This document shows, in pieces, positions 1-7,477 of a stretch of DNA of 18,681 bases. Position 1 is the stretch's first letter; each line of letters begins with the position of its first letter. The notes beneath the pieces were generated by a model that made no database searches, was not told the origin of the DNA, and was given only the letters and a program-made list of their open reading frames with translations. The DNA comes from an uncultured Clostridia bacterium. Lineage in GTDB: Bacteria > Bacillota > Clostridia > Oscillospirales > Acutalibacteraceae. Where the stretch lies: contig CALGUK010000045.1 of NCBI GenBank assembly GCA_937920235.1, positions 1-18,681 on the forward strand. The letters run 5' to 3'. A program made the translations under genes and the position numbers.

Positions 1-299
1 CGTCAAATAAGGTTTACGAGGATGAAAAAATTCTCGCATTTCGTGATATTGCACCGCAAGCAGATGTTCACGTGCTTGTAATTCCGAAAGAACACGTTGC
101 AAGCAGTGCGAATGATATTACAACGGAAAACTGTGAAATTGTAGGTTATATTTTTGCGAAAATTCCTGAAATTGCAAGACTTGCAGGAGTTGACAGCTAC
201 AGAATAATCAACAACTGCGGCGACAAAGCAGGTCAGACCGTCAAGCACATTCATTTCCATATTTTAAGCGGAGACAACCTTTCTGAAAAACTTATCTAA
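1..299 (+). CDS. HIT-family nucleotide-binding protein, 5' end missing
   Basis: This is the C-terminal 98 codons of a histidine-triad (HIT) protein; the first full codon is at position 3 and the start lies outside the window. The triad is visible as KHIHFHILSG near the C-terminus (H codons at 246, 252 and 258), and the conserved core stretches YEDEKILAFRDI and HVLVIPKEH precede it. HIT proteins of this branch (Hit/HinT-like) are small cytoplasmic homodimers that hydrolyse adenosine phosphoramidates or related nucleotides, using the middle histidine as nucleophile. Compared with the usual length of about 110-140 residues, only some 15 N-terminal residues seem to be missing, the part that often carries a CxxC zinc pair. 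The stop codon overlaps the ribosome site of the next gene, so it is probably cotranscribed with comEC. The physiological substrate cannot be read from sequence. Confidence 0.9.
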   Translation, partial: SNKVYEDEKILAFRDIAPQADVHVLVIPKEHVASSANDITTENCEIVGYIFAKIPEIARLAGVDSYRIINNCGDKAGQTVKHIHFHILSGDNLSEKLI

Positions 300-303
300 G
301 GAG
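298..303 (+). promoter_or_regulatory. Shine-Dalgarno site that sets the comEC start
   Basis: AAGGAG lies over the end of the upstream stop codon. It overlaps the first possible in-frame start (GTG at 303) and so cannot serve it. The in-frame TTG at 312 is 8 bases downstream, the expected spacing, which is why the TTG was chosen as the comEC start. Confidence 0.7.
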
Positions 304-311
304 TGATTACA

Positions 312-2396
312 TTGAAAAGACCGATGGCAACTGCTGGCTTTTCAATGCTTGCTTCCTTTCTGATATTTACAAATATCACACATAAGCTGACCGTTACTCT
401 CATTGTGGGAGTAACGGTTTTGCTATTGCTGTTTATGATGTTCGGCAAATTGAGAAAGCACACCGCTGTCATATACAGCCTTACGGGAATACTTGCTTTT
501 GCACTGTCCTTTGTATCAGCGGAAAAGTCTTATATGTCGGAGCTGAAGGACTTGCAGGGGGATACGCAGATAAAAGGTGTTGTGTGTCAGGAGCCTGCAA
601 TTTCGGATTATGCCTTTTCATATATTGTAAAAGGGGAGAATAAAAATTATAAAATTCGCTTTGTTTCCGAAGAGGATTTGTATATCCGTGAGGGAGATTA
701 TGTGACCATATCCGCCGAAAAATATGAAACGGAACCGGAGTCGGATTTTTTCGAGTCCACACTCGGCTCCAAGGTCGGATTTACTGTGTTCGCCTCTGAC
801 GGAAACACAATGTCTTATGACGGCAGAACTAATTTTTTCTACCGCAATATCGGTGTGCTGAAACGGGGCTTTGTGAAAATTATCAGTTCCTATCTTCCCG
901 GCGAAAACGGAGCCGTGGCAAAGGCGATGACCGTCGGTGATAAATCGGAGCTCGATGATAAAACCGTACAGCTTTTCAATTATTGCGGAACCTCACATCT
1001 TCTCGTAATCTCAGGACTTCATCTGTCCGTATGGTCGTTGGGGGTTATACGCTTACTTGACAAATCCCGACGGACAAGAAAAATTTCGATATGTGCGGGA
1101 CTTTTGTGCCTTGTGCTCTATTCCGCATTGACGGGCTTTACGGTTTCCGTAATCCGAGCAGGTTTTATGGTGGGAGCTGTTCTCACGGCACGGCTTTTTA
1201 AACGGGATGCAGACAGCATAAATTCCGTGGGTATGTCCCTTATTGCCATATTGCTTCAAAATCCGTTTGCGCCGTTTTCAGCTTCACTGTGGCTCACCGT
1301 TCTGTCAACCGTCGGAATACTGTTCTCATCAGAAAAGCTGTATGAGTGGCTTAATGCAAAGACGGCGAACAGATGCGGACGATTCATACCGTTGATCACA
1401 AGCTTTAACAAGACCGCTTCGCTGAGCCTTTCAGCCGCTGTTTTCACTCTTCCCGTATTCGTGTTCAACTTCAAAATGCTGCCGACAGCCTCGGTTATTT
1501 CAAATTTTCTTATGGTTGAAGCGGCAATGCTTCTGATGGTTCTGACAATGACGGGTGTTTTCGCTCATCTAATATTTCTTTATCCGGTATCGTATGCCTG
1601 CTTTTTTATTGTTGGTGCAATAGGTGATTACCTGCGCTTCTGTGCGGAGAAAATCGGTATGTGGGAGGCTTCGGGGATATCTCTGAACCACAGATACTAC
1701 AGATATTTTCTGTATTTCGCATTGATTTCGGCAGGAATTGTTTTGCTGGTTAAAAAGCACCGTGCTAATATTGTTAAGCCTGCAATTGCGGTTTTATCGG
1801 TGATTTTTATTGCCGTTTCGGTGTATTGCAATACATATGAAAGTCATGCCGAATGTGTCGAGGTTCAGTTTACAAACAGTAAACCGATTGTTATGGTGTG
1901 TTCGGATAAAAGGTCGTTGCTGACAGGAACTACCGCACATACGGCAGATTATTCACTAAGAGAGATTATGAACCGTCACGGCGAAAAACGAATTGATGCG
2001 GTGTTTGTAACGGAAAAAACGGGAAAAACCTACAGCGAGACAGCAAGACTCGGCAAAAATTTCGGTGTGGAGAAATTTTATTTCTGTGATGATGCTCTTC
2101 CCGGATTTGAAGATGTATCTCAAGGCAACTGTAAGGGTGTGAGTATAACCGGGGATGCGGCGGTGCTGACCGATTCCGATACCGGCGGCTATACAGTTAT
2201 CCTGAAGGATAAAACGATTCTCGTGATAGATTGCGAAAAAACCGAAAAGCTATTTCAAAAAGACAAAATGTATGATATAATTATTATATACGGTGAAAAT
2301 TCATCCGACTTCAGAAATACAGCGGAAAATTTTCTCAAGGCAAACGGAGAACTATACACACAGAGCGAAAATAAAAGTGTAACAATATATTCATAA
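312..2396 (+). CDS. comEC: ComEC/Rec2-family DNA uptake channel with degenerate C-terminal MBL region
   Basis: Polytopic membrane protein of 694 residues, expected to form the inner-membrane channel that passes single-stranded DNA during natural transformation. The N-terminus has two or three hydrophobic segments (about residues 8-70), followed by a soluble OB-like region (about 80-170). The ComEC core then starts with the family hallmark HLLVISGLH (about 229-237) and continues with LTGFTVSVIRAGFM and further membrane helices to about residue 505. The last 180 residues sit where most ComEC proteins carry a metallo-beta-lactamase nuclease domain. Here the His/Asp metal motif (usually THxDxDH) reads as VTEKTGKTYSE and the later HHGS motif as YGENSS, so metal binding and nuclease activity are probably lost. 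The TTG start is chosen over GTG at 303 because of ribosome-site spacing. holA follows 16 bases downstream, as is common in Firmicutes. Whether the cell is competent is unknown. Confidence 0.9.
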   Translation: MKRPMATAGFSMLASFLIFTNITHKLTVTLIVGVTVLLLLFMMFGKLRKHTAVIYSLTGILAFALSFVSAEKSYMSELKDLQGDTQIKGVVCQEPAISDYAFSYIVKGENKNYKIRFVSEEDLYIREGDYVTISAEKYETEPESDFFESTLGSKVGFTVFASDGNTMSYDGRTNFFYRNIGVLKRGFVKIISSYLPGENGAVAKAMTVGDKSELDDKTVQLFNYCGTSHLLVISGLHLSVWSLGVIRLLDKSRRTRKISICAGLLCLVLYSALTGFTVSVIRAGFMVGAVLTARLFKRDADSINSVGMSLIAILLQNPFAPFSASLWLTVLSTVGILFSSEKLYEWLNAKTANRCGRFIPLITSFNKTASLSLSAAVFTLPVFVFNFKMLPTASVISNFLMVEAAMLLMVLTMTGVFAHLIFLYPVSYACFFIVGAIGDYLRFCAEKIGMWEASGISLNHRYYRYFLYFALISAGIVLLVKKHRANIVKPAIAVLSVIFIAVSVYCNTYESHAECVEVQFTNSKPIVMVCSDKRSLLTGTTAHTADYSLREIMNRHGEKRIDAVFVTEKTGKTYSETARLGKNFGVEKFYFCDDALPGFEDVSQGNCKGVSITGDAAVLTDSDTGGYTVILKDKTILVIDCEKTEKLFQKDKMYDIIIIYGENSSDFRNTAENFLKANGELYTQSENKSVTIYS

Positions 2397-2412
2397 GGGC
2401 AGGTGAGGTAAA

Positions 2413-3450
2413 ATGGCGCTGATTTACGAAACAGAGCTGAAAAAACAGATTCGTGAAAAAAATATGTCCAACTGTTATCTCTTTTACGGTGATGAGAGCT
2501 ATCTCAAGCAATTCTACAGCGAAAAAATTTGTTCAACATTTGTGACAAAAGGCAGTGAAACATTCTGCTTGCGAAAATATGACGGCAAGGAAAACACGAT
2601 TGATGACGTGCTTGAGGGTGCATCGTCAATGCCGTTTATGAGTGAATACAGCGTTGTGATTGCCCGAGATTTTCCGCTTGATTCGCTCAATGCATCAGAC
2701 AGCGAAAAGCTCAACTCCTTCCTTGAAAATCTTCCCGATACTTCAATTACAGTTTTCCGTATGGACGGAATAGAGGTGCAGCCGAGAAATTCCAAATGGA
2801 AGCAGGTTGTAGAAAAATTCACGAAATACGCAACCGTTGTGAATTTTGAAAAGCCGAAGGGCAGAGAATTAATCAAACTGTTATGTGCATATTCTCAGAA
2901 GCAGGGTTGTCCTATGAACGAAAACACCGCTTCATATCTTGTGGAGCTTTGCGGCGACGGTCTGAATGTGCTGTTCAACGAAATTCAGAAGGCAGTAAAC
3001 TATGCAGGGCTGGGAAACGAAATCACCCGTGAGTGTATCGAGTCGGTTGCGGTAAGGTCTCTTGAGGCTAATGTCTTTGACCTGTCAAAGCTTATACTGA
3101 ACGGAAATCCGCAGGGTGCATTGGAGTTCCTTCATATCCTGATGCAGCAGAAGGCGGAGCCGATTGAGATTTTCGGAGTAATTCTGATGTCCTTTGTCGA
3201 TATATACCGCGTTAAAACGGCGGTTTCCTGCGGGGAAAGTATCACTTATCCCGCAAAACTGTTTGATTACAGAAACAAGGAATTCCGTCTGAGAAATGCA
3301 GAAAGATATGCAAAAAAGCTTTCTGCCGAACAGATTCGCCAATGCTTTGATTGCTTTGCCGAGGCGGACCGAGCTTTAAAAAGCACGGCACAGAGCGGCG
3401 AATTGATTTTGGAAAAACTGATCGTCAGAATTTCGCTGATAATCAGATAA
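2413..3450 (+). CDS. holA: DNA polymerase III subunit delta
   Basis: A 345-residue clamp-loader subunit that binds and opens the beta sliding clamp. The N-terminal family signature is seen as CYLFYGDESYLKQ (residues 21-33), followed by the typical segment SMPFMSEYSVVIARDF, which corresponds to the conserved strand where delta proteins report the helper fold. A middle helical domain (around LVELCGDGLNVLFNEIQKA) and the C-terminal collar domain (around VFDLSKLILNGNPQGALEFL) follow in normal order, and the length is typical. Delta keeps the AAA+ fold but is not an active ATPase, and no canonical Walker A is seen here, as expected. The ribosome site AGGTGAGG (2401-2408) is 4 bases before the ATG. 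It lies between comEC and the RNase M5-like gene with short gaps, so it is almost certainly in the same transcript. Confidence 0.92.
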   Translation: MALIYETELKKQIREKNMSNCYLFYGDESYLKQFYSEKICSTFVTKGSETFCLRKYDGKENTIDDVLEGASSMPFMSEYSVVIARDFPLDSLNASDSEKLNSFLENLPDTSITVFRMDGIEVQPRNSKWKQVVEKFTKYATVVNFEKPKGRELIKLLCAYSQKQGCPMNENTASYLVELCGDGLNVLFNEIQKAVNYAGLGNEITRECIESVAVRSLEANVFDLSKLILNGNPQGALEFLHILMQQKAEPIEIFGVILMSFVDIYRVKTAVSCGESITYPAKLFDYRNKEFRLRNAERYAKKLSAEQIRQCFDCFAEADRALKSTAQSGELILEKLIVRISLIIR

Positions 3451-3465
3451 TAAGGGTGAGCGGAT

Positions 3466-4065
3466 TTGATAAAACTGAATGAAGCGGTTATCGTCGAGGG
3501 TAAATATGACAAAATCCGTCTGTCCTCATTTTTGGATGCGCTAATTGTCGAAACCGACGGTTTTGCCGTTTTTAAGGATAAAGAAAAACAAAAAATGATA
3601 CGGTTTCTTGCTGAAAAAAGGGGAATAATTATTTTAACCGACAGCGATTCTGCAGGGTTTAAAATCCGTTCGTTTATCAAAAGTATAACAAAATGTGATA
3701 ACGTAAAAAACGTGTATATCCCGGATGTTTACGGTAAGGAAAAAAGAAAAACCGAGATGTCAAAAGAGGGCAAGCTCGGAGTTGAGGGAATGACGACTCA
3801 AATTCTTGAGGAAGCCTTCAGAAAAGCGGGAATCCTGTTTAACAAAACCGAAAAAAAGACGAGTCGTGAGATTACCCATACCGATTTTTTTGAAGACGGA
3901 ATAAGCGGCGGAGAAAACAGCAGTCAGCGCAGATGCCTTTTTGCTCGTGAACTTTCTCTTCCCGAGAGAATCAGCTCCTCGTCGCTTCTCAGAATTGTCA
4001 ATTCTTATCTGACTTATGAAGAATATAAACAGATTGTTGATAAAATAAATATTAATTTATTATAA
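3466..4065 (+). CDS. rnmV: RNase M5-like Toprim protein (5S rRNA maturation)
   Basis: A 199-residue protein with an N-terminal Toprim domain: the catalytic glutamate is in VEGKYDK (E11) and the acidic DxD pair in ILTDSDSAG (D59, D61). After this comes the basic stretch KEKRKTEM and KLGVEGM, which match the region following the Toprim core in RNase M5. RNase M5 cuts both strands of the 5S rRNA precursor in low-GC Gram-positive bacteria, with ribosomal protein L18 as cofactor. The C-terminal 90 residues (about 108-199) resemble the accessory segment of clostridial members (the DUF4093-type region, from memory) and have no motif I can assign. TTG start with ribosome site AGGGTGAG 5 bases upstream. 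It could instead be a Toprim protein with another RNA substrate. Toprim family assignment is firm; the 5S role is inferred. Confidence 0.78.
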   Translation: MIKLNEAVIVEGKYDKIRLSSFLDALIVETDGFAVFKDKEKQKMIRFLAEKRGIIILTDSDSAGFKIRSFIKSITKCDNVKNVYIPDVYGKEKRKTEMSKEGKLGVEGMTTQILEEAFRKAGILFNKTEKKTSREITHTDFFEDGISGGENSSQRRCLFARELSLPERISSSSLLRIVNSYLTYEEYKQIVDKININLL

Positions 4066-4099
4066 ATTTTGGTAATTAACTTTCCAAATTGCTTTTTTT
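4065..4099 (+). terminator. Weak candidate terminator after rnmV
   Basis: AATTTTGG (4065-4072) can pair with CCAAATT (4084-4090) with one bulged T, leaving an 11-base loop, and seven T follow at 4093-4099. The stem is AT-rich and therefore weak. It begins at the last base of the rnmV stop codon and overlaps the -35 region of the next promoter. Some read-through into the next unit is likely. Confidence 0.4.
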
Positions 4100-4109
4100 G
4101 TGATATAAT
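4081..4109 (+). promoter_or_regulatory. Extended -10 promoter for the acyl-CoA synthetase unit
   Basis: TATAAT at 4104-4109 is preceded by TG at 4101-4102 (TGaTATAAT, extended -10). A -35-like TTTCCA lies at 4081-4086 with a 17-base spacer. Transcription would begin near 4116, giving a leader of about 37 bases before the ATG at 4153. Confidence 0.7.
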
Positions 4110-4152
4110 ATTTAGAATTCATAATTATATTTTCTCGGATTGAGGTACAGTA

Positions 4153-5913
4153 ATGAATATTAAGAGCCGTTTTCCCGTAAACCAACCTTTTTATGAGGTC
4201 AGAAATATAAGAGATTTTAAGGACTTGATTGACCAGAGCAATAAGCTTTATGCCGAGCGTCCTGCCTACAAGCTTAAAAACAAGGACGGAGTTTATTATG
4301 AGGTGACCTACAGTAATTTCTGCCACGCAATAAATTATCTCGGAAACAGCCTTGTGAACGATGGATATGAAAGAAGCCACATCGCTGTTGTCGGTGCAAA
4401 CTCATATAAATGGGCAGTAACTTATCTTGCCGTTACCTGCAGTAACAATATTATTGTACCGATTGATAAGGAGCTTACTCCCGATAATATGATGGATGTT
4501 ATCAAGGACTCCGATTCAACGGTTCTCTTCGGCGACAAAAAATATGTTAAATCCATAGAGGCAAGAAAAGACGAGCTCCCCGACGGATTCAGATTTATCT
4601 GCTTTGATGAACTTGATATTGACGGCATTGAGATATACGATGATTATATTATAACCGGAAGAGAGCTCTATCATCGCGGAGAAAAGTACCTCGATTCAAT
4701 AAAGCTTGACCCGGAAGCCACAACGGCAATCCTTTTTACGTCGGGAACTACGGGAGTTTCAAAGGGTGTTTGCCTCAGCCAGAAAAACATCTGTTCCGTT
4801 GTGATGGGTGCGGCAGGCTGTATTAAGGTTACCGAGGAGGATCAGCTTCTTTCAATTCTTCCCATTCATCACACCTATGAATGTACTGTCGGATTCCTTT
4901 ATATAATCTATTGCGGAGCATGTATTGCCTTTAACCAGGGCTTGAGATATCTGACAAGAGATTTTAAGGAGATCAGACCTACGGCGTTTATTACCGTTCC
5001 GCTTCTCATTGAAAAGGTTCACGCTAAGATTATGAAGAAGATGGAAGAAAAAACAGCAGGAAAGATTATTTTCAAGGTCGGTAAATATGCTTCGATCTTC
5101 AGCAAGGCAGTGGGCATTAAAGACCTTGACCGTAAAATTTTCTCCGAGGTTATTGAGACTTTCGGCGGAAGGCTGCGTCTTGTTGTTACAGGTGCGGCAG
5201 CAATTGATCCCCGCGTTGCAGAGGACTTTATGCATATGGGAATTGACCTGTATATAGGCTACGGACTTACCGAGTGCGCTCCTCTTGTTGCCTGCAATAA
5301 TGACAGGCTTATGCTTCCGGATTCAATAGGCACTCCTATGCCTGGTGCCGAGGTTGCCATCTATAATCCGGATGCTCTCGGTGTGGGTGAAATCTGTGTG
5401 CGTGGTCCTATGGTTATGAACGGATATTATAAAAACCCTGAGGCAACGGCAGAAGTTATAACTGAGGACGGATGGTTCAGAACAGGCGACATAGGTACCT
5501 GCGATCGTCATAATTGCTATAAAATAACAGGCAGAAGCAAAAATGTTATTGTTACCAAAAACGGTAAAAATATTTTCCCGGAGGAAGTGGAGCTCTATCT
5601 CAACACCAATCCGATTATTGAAGAAAGTATTGTTTTTGCTGATGATGTGGACGATGAAACCTTTGTAAGTGCAATGATATATCCTAATTATGAGCAGATA
5701 AAGAACAATCTTAAGCGTCAGGATCTGACTAAAGAAGATATTCAGAAAACGGTTGATGAAGCAGTTAAGGATGTTAATAAGAAGCTTCCGAAATATAAAA
5801 AGATAAGAAGCTATGATATCAGCGAGGAAGAGTTTGAAAAAACGACAACCAAGAAAATTAAACGTCAGGTGAATATTGATAAGAAAAAACAGAAGAATAA
5901 AACAGAGGAATAA
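4153..5913 (+). CDS. Long-chain fatty acid-CoA ligase (AMP-forming)
   Basis: A 586-residue member of the acyl-adenylate-forming superfamily, FadD/LC-FACS type. It should activate a fatty acid with ATP to acyl-AMP and transfer it to CoA, in the cytoplasm or at the inner face of the membrane. The core motifs are in order: TSGTTGVSKG (196-205, phosphate-binding loop), YGLTE (370-374), RTGD (443-446), GRSKNVIVTKNGKNIFPEE (hinge and short loop of the long-chain group) and a C-terminal TTTKKIKR, where the catalytic lysine of the mobile domain is expected. The lysine-rich tail (KKKQKNKTEE) is unusual but not alarming. Ribosome site TGAGGT about 6 bases before the ATG. The next gene begins 6 bases after the stop. 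The chain length used is not readable, and a fatty acid-ACP ligase or a related adenylating role remains possible. Confidence 0.88.
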   Translation: MNIKSRFPVNQPFYEVRNIRDFKDLIDQSNKLYAERPAYKLKNKDGVYYEVTYSNFCHAINYLGNSLVNDGYERSHIAVVGANSYKWAVTYLAVTCSNNIIVPIDKELTPDNMMDVIKDSDSTVLFGDKKYVKSIEARKDELPDGFRFICFDELDIDGIEIYDDYIITGRELYHRGEKYLDSIKLDPEATTAILFTSGTTGVSKGVCLSQKNICSVVMGAAGCIKVTEEDQLLSILPIHHTYECTVGFLYIIYCGACIAFNQGLRYLTRDFKEIRPTAFITVPLLIEKVHAKIMKKMEEKTAGKIIFKVGKYASIFSKAVGIKDLDRKIFSEVIETFGGRLRLVVTGAAAIDPRVAEDFMHMGIDLYIGYGLTECAPLVACNNDRLMLPDSIGTPMPGAEVAIYNPDALGVGEICVRGPMVMNGYYKNPEATAEVITEDGWFRTGDIGTCDRHNCYKITGRSKNVIVTKNGKNIFPEEVELYLNTNPIIEESIVFADDVDDETFVSAMIYPNYEQIKNNLKRQDLTKEDIQKTVDEAVKDVNKKLPKYKKIRSYDISEEEFEKTTTKKIKRQVNIDKKKQKNKTEE

Positions 5914-5918
5914 TTAAA

Positions 5919-6509
5919 ATGATTTTAGGTCAGGAAAAAAATGAAAACTATTCAAACGGAACCACGGTACTGGCAATTATGGCGTCTCCGAGAAAAACGG
6001 GATATACCGCAAAGCTTCTCGGCAGTCTGCTGAGAGAATTTCCCAAGGGTACAAATATTGAAATTGTCAATGTTTATGAACTGAATCCCACTCCGTGTAA
6101 TGCCTGCGGATACTGTAAGGCAGGAAACGGTTGCTCCAAAAAGGATCTCGAGGATTTCTTTAAGAAGTTTGAATCTGCTGATATAATTGTTTTTGCAACA
6201 CCGATATATTTTATGGGTGTTCCTGCACCGTTCAAGGCCCTGATTGACCGCTTTCAGCGGTATTACGAGGCTCGTTTCCGCAGAAATATGCAGCATCCCA
6301 TTGAAAAGCATCGTAAGGCTGTTCTTATAGTTACCGGCGGAAGCGACGGTGAGATCGGCTTTGAGGTTATCAAGCATCAGCTTCTTCAGGCTTTTACTGT
6401 ACTTAACATTGAAATGTGCGGAGTGACTCTCGCCAGAAATACCGATAAATGCGGTGTTGACAATACGGATGTTGACCGCGCAAGAGCGTTATATTGGAGG
6501 TTAAGATAA
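5919..6509 (+). CDS. Flavodoxin-like NAD(P)H oxidoreductase with a compact Cys motif
   Basis: A 196-residue protein of the NADPH-dependent FMN reductase/iron-sulfur flavoprotein fold. The FMN phosphate loop is seen as SPRKTGYTAKL (residues 23-33) and the second flavin-contact region as ATPIYFMGVPAPFKALIDRF (93-112). Between them is a compact cysteine cluster, C60-x2-C63-x2-C66-x5-C72 (PCNACGYCKAGNGC). That spacing fits the CX2CX2CX4-7C pattern of archaeal and clostridial iron-sulfur flavoproteins, which bind a 4Fe-4S cluster, although many bacterial relatives with the same cysteines are annotated only as flavodoxin-family reductases. ATG chosen because AGAGGAA (5904-5910) lies 8 bases upstream, inside the end of the ligase gene. 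Its stop is directly followed by the thioredoxin start (TAAATG), so the two are likely translationally coupled. The electron donor and acceptor are unknown. Confidence 0.82.
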   Translation: MILGQEKNENYSNGTTVLAIMASPRKTGYTAKLLGSLLREFPKGTNIEIVNVYELNPTPCNACGYCKAGNGCSKKDLEDFFKKFESADIIVFATPIYFMGVPAPFKALIDRFQRYYEARFRRNMQHPIEKHRKAVLIVTGGSDGEIGFEVIKHQLLQAFTVLNIEMCGVTLARNTDKCGVDNTDVDRARALYWRLR

Positions 6510-6821
6510 ATGGCTGTGATTAAGGTCAATCTTGAAAATTTTGCACAGGAAGTGCTCAAATCAGAAAAACCCGTCTTACTTGATATGTATGCCGATTGGT
6601 GCGGACCGTGTATGATGATGGCACCTGAAATAGAGGCCTATGCGGATGAAACTGATAGCGTTAAGGTCTGTAAGCTCAATGTGGATGAGGCAACCGACCT
6701 CGCATTGACATACGGCGTAATGAGTATTCCCACTGTTCTTCTCATAGAGAACGGACAAGAGGTAAAACGCTTTGTCGGTGCAAAAGAAAAACAACAGATT
6801 GCCGAATTTGTCGGTAAATAA
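6510..6821 (+). CDS. trxA: Thioredoxin
   Basis: A 103-residue single-domain thioredoxin of normal length. The redox-active site is WCGPC (residues 30-34) and the cis-proline needed for substrate docking is P74 in SIPTVLL. It should act in the cytoplasm as a dithiol reductant of proteins, kept reduced by a thioredoxin reductase that is not in this window. There is no signal peptide or membrane segment. The ribosome site GGAGG (6496-6500) is inside the last codons of the upstream flavoprotein gene, and start follows stop without a gap, so it is probably the third gene of the ligase-flavoprotein-thioredoxin unit. The strong hairpin after it closes the transcript. A housekeeping role or a dedicated role with the neighbouring flavoprotein are both possible. 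Confidence 0.95.
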   Translation: MAVIKVNLENFAQEVLKSEKPVLLDMYADWCGPCMMMAPEIEAYADETDSVKVCKLNVDEATDLALTYGVMSIPTVLLIENGQEVKRFVGAKEKQQIAEFVGK

Positions 6822-6825
6822 AAAC

Positions 6826-6858
6826 AGCGGAGTCCTTCAAGACTCCGCTTTGGTTTTT
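6826..6858 (+). terminator. Bidirectional rho-independent terminator between convergent genes
   Basis: Nine perfect pairs, AGCGGAGTC (6826-6834) with GACTCCGCT (6841-6849), around the loop CTTCAA. T-rich sequence follows on the + strand (TTTGGTTTTT) and, reading the minus strand, GTTTTTATTT follows the other arm. It can therefore serve both trxA and the convergent flavin-reductase-like gene ending at 6868. Confidence 0.9.
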
Positions 6859-6867
6859 ATATGTGTT

Positions 6868-7368
6868 TTATTCCTCAACCAATACTTTCACTATTTCGCC
6901 GACATAGACTCTGTGAAAATCGTTGCTTGCGTAATTATTCATAATTGTGTCGTCAATAAATCCGTCAGGCTTTATGTCCTGGTATGCCAGCTTTTTAAGA
7001 ACGACATTTACCTTTGCCTGCTCAAAGCCTACCGAATTGCCTGCATTGAACGGAGTGAATCCCGTTTCAGCCATCTTATCAATATCGCGACCGGACTTAC
7101 TGCCGCAAATACCGAGCTCCTTTTTATACTTACCGCCGAAGAAGGAGAGTGAGAAAAAGTCATTCTTTTCCATAAATTCATAGGTGTATCTCTGCGGTCT
7201 GACAAAAACAAAGCAGACATCCTTGTTCCAGAGCTCACCTATTCCGCCCCAACTGACCGTCATAGTATTGAAGCTGTCACTTGTGCCTGCAGTGAGCAGT
7301 GCCCAGTCATTGCTGATCATTTTAACAAAATTATCCTTGAGTTCTCTTATGTTTATTTCTTTCTGCAC
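6868..7368 (-). CDS. Flavin reductase-like domain protein (FMN-binding split barrel)
   Basis: About 166 residues with the sequence pattern of the clostridial flavin reductase-like family: NTMTVSWGGIGELWNKDVCFVFVRPQRYTYEF near the N-terminus, then FFSLSFFGGKYKKELGICGSKSGRDIDK, and a C-terminal HRVYVGEIVKVLVE strand. The fold is a dimeric FMN-binding split barrel; members reduce flavin with NAD(P)H or act as flavin-dependent oxidoreductases. The start is uncertain. ATG at 7377 lies directly against the ribosome site AAAGGA (7383-7378, minus strand), while GTG at 7368 has the normal 9-base gap, so GTG is preferred; this removes three residues. It is convergent with trxA and shares the terminator. 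It has its own promoter upstream. The exact reaction and partner are not visible; the redox genes next door make a thiol or flavin link plausible only by context. Confidence 0.82.
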   Translation of the reverse strand: MQKEINIRELKDNFVKMISNDWALLTAGTSDSFNTMTVSWGGIGELWNKDVCFVFVRPQRYTYEFMEKNDFFSLSFFGGKYKKELGICGSKSGRDIDKMAETGFTPFNAGNSVGFEQAKVNVVLKKLAYQDIKPDGFIDDTIMNNYASNDFHRVYVGEIVKVLVEE

Positions 7369-7377
7369 CGTAATCAT

Positions 7378-7383
7378 TCCTTT
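7378..7383 (-). promoter_or_regulatory. Shine-Dalgarno site that favours the GTG start
   Basis: On the minus strand AAAGGA ends one base before the ATG at 7377, giving no spacer at all, but sits 9 bases before the in-frame GTG at 7368. The later codon is therefore the more likely start of the flavin reductase-like gene. Confidence 0.55.
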
Positions 7384-7398
7384 AATGTGTTTTACAGT

Positions 7399-7427
7399 AT
7401 TATATAATCATTCTTTTGAAAATACAA
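7399..7427 (-). promoter_or_regulatory. Candidate promoter for the flavin reductase-like gene
   Basis: On the minus strand a perfect TATAAT lies at 7404-7399, with TTGTAT at 7427-7422 as a partial -35 and a 17-base spacer. The predicted transcript starts near 7392, leaving a leader of roughly 24 bases that includes the AAAGGA ribosome site. Confidence 0.55.
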
Positions 7428-7477
7428 CCGAAATCCTGCAATAAAACAGCTTTTATACCGACAGAATGTTGAAAAAC

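Noticed and set aside
303..311. GTG at 303 as the comEC start
   Set aside because: The codon overlaps the ribosome site AAGGAG, while TTG at 312 has the correct spacing.
3466..4065. DnaG-type primase or topoisomerase fragment
   Set aside because: Only a Toprim domain is present; there is no zinc finger, no primase N-domain and no topoisomerase tyrosine region, and the KLGVEGM segment favours RNase M5.
6772..7183. Open frames on the + strand across the flavin-reductase-like gene
   Set aside because: They run antisense to a gene with clear family motifs, lack ribosome sites, and the first crosses the terminator hairpin.
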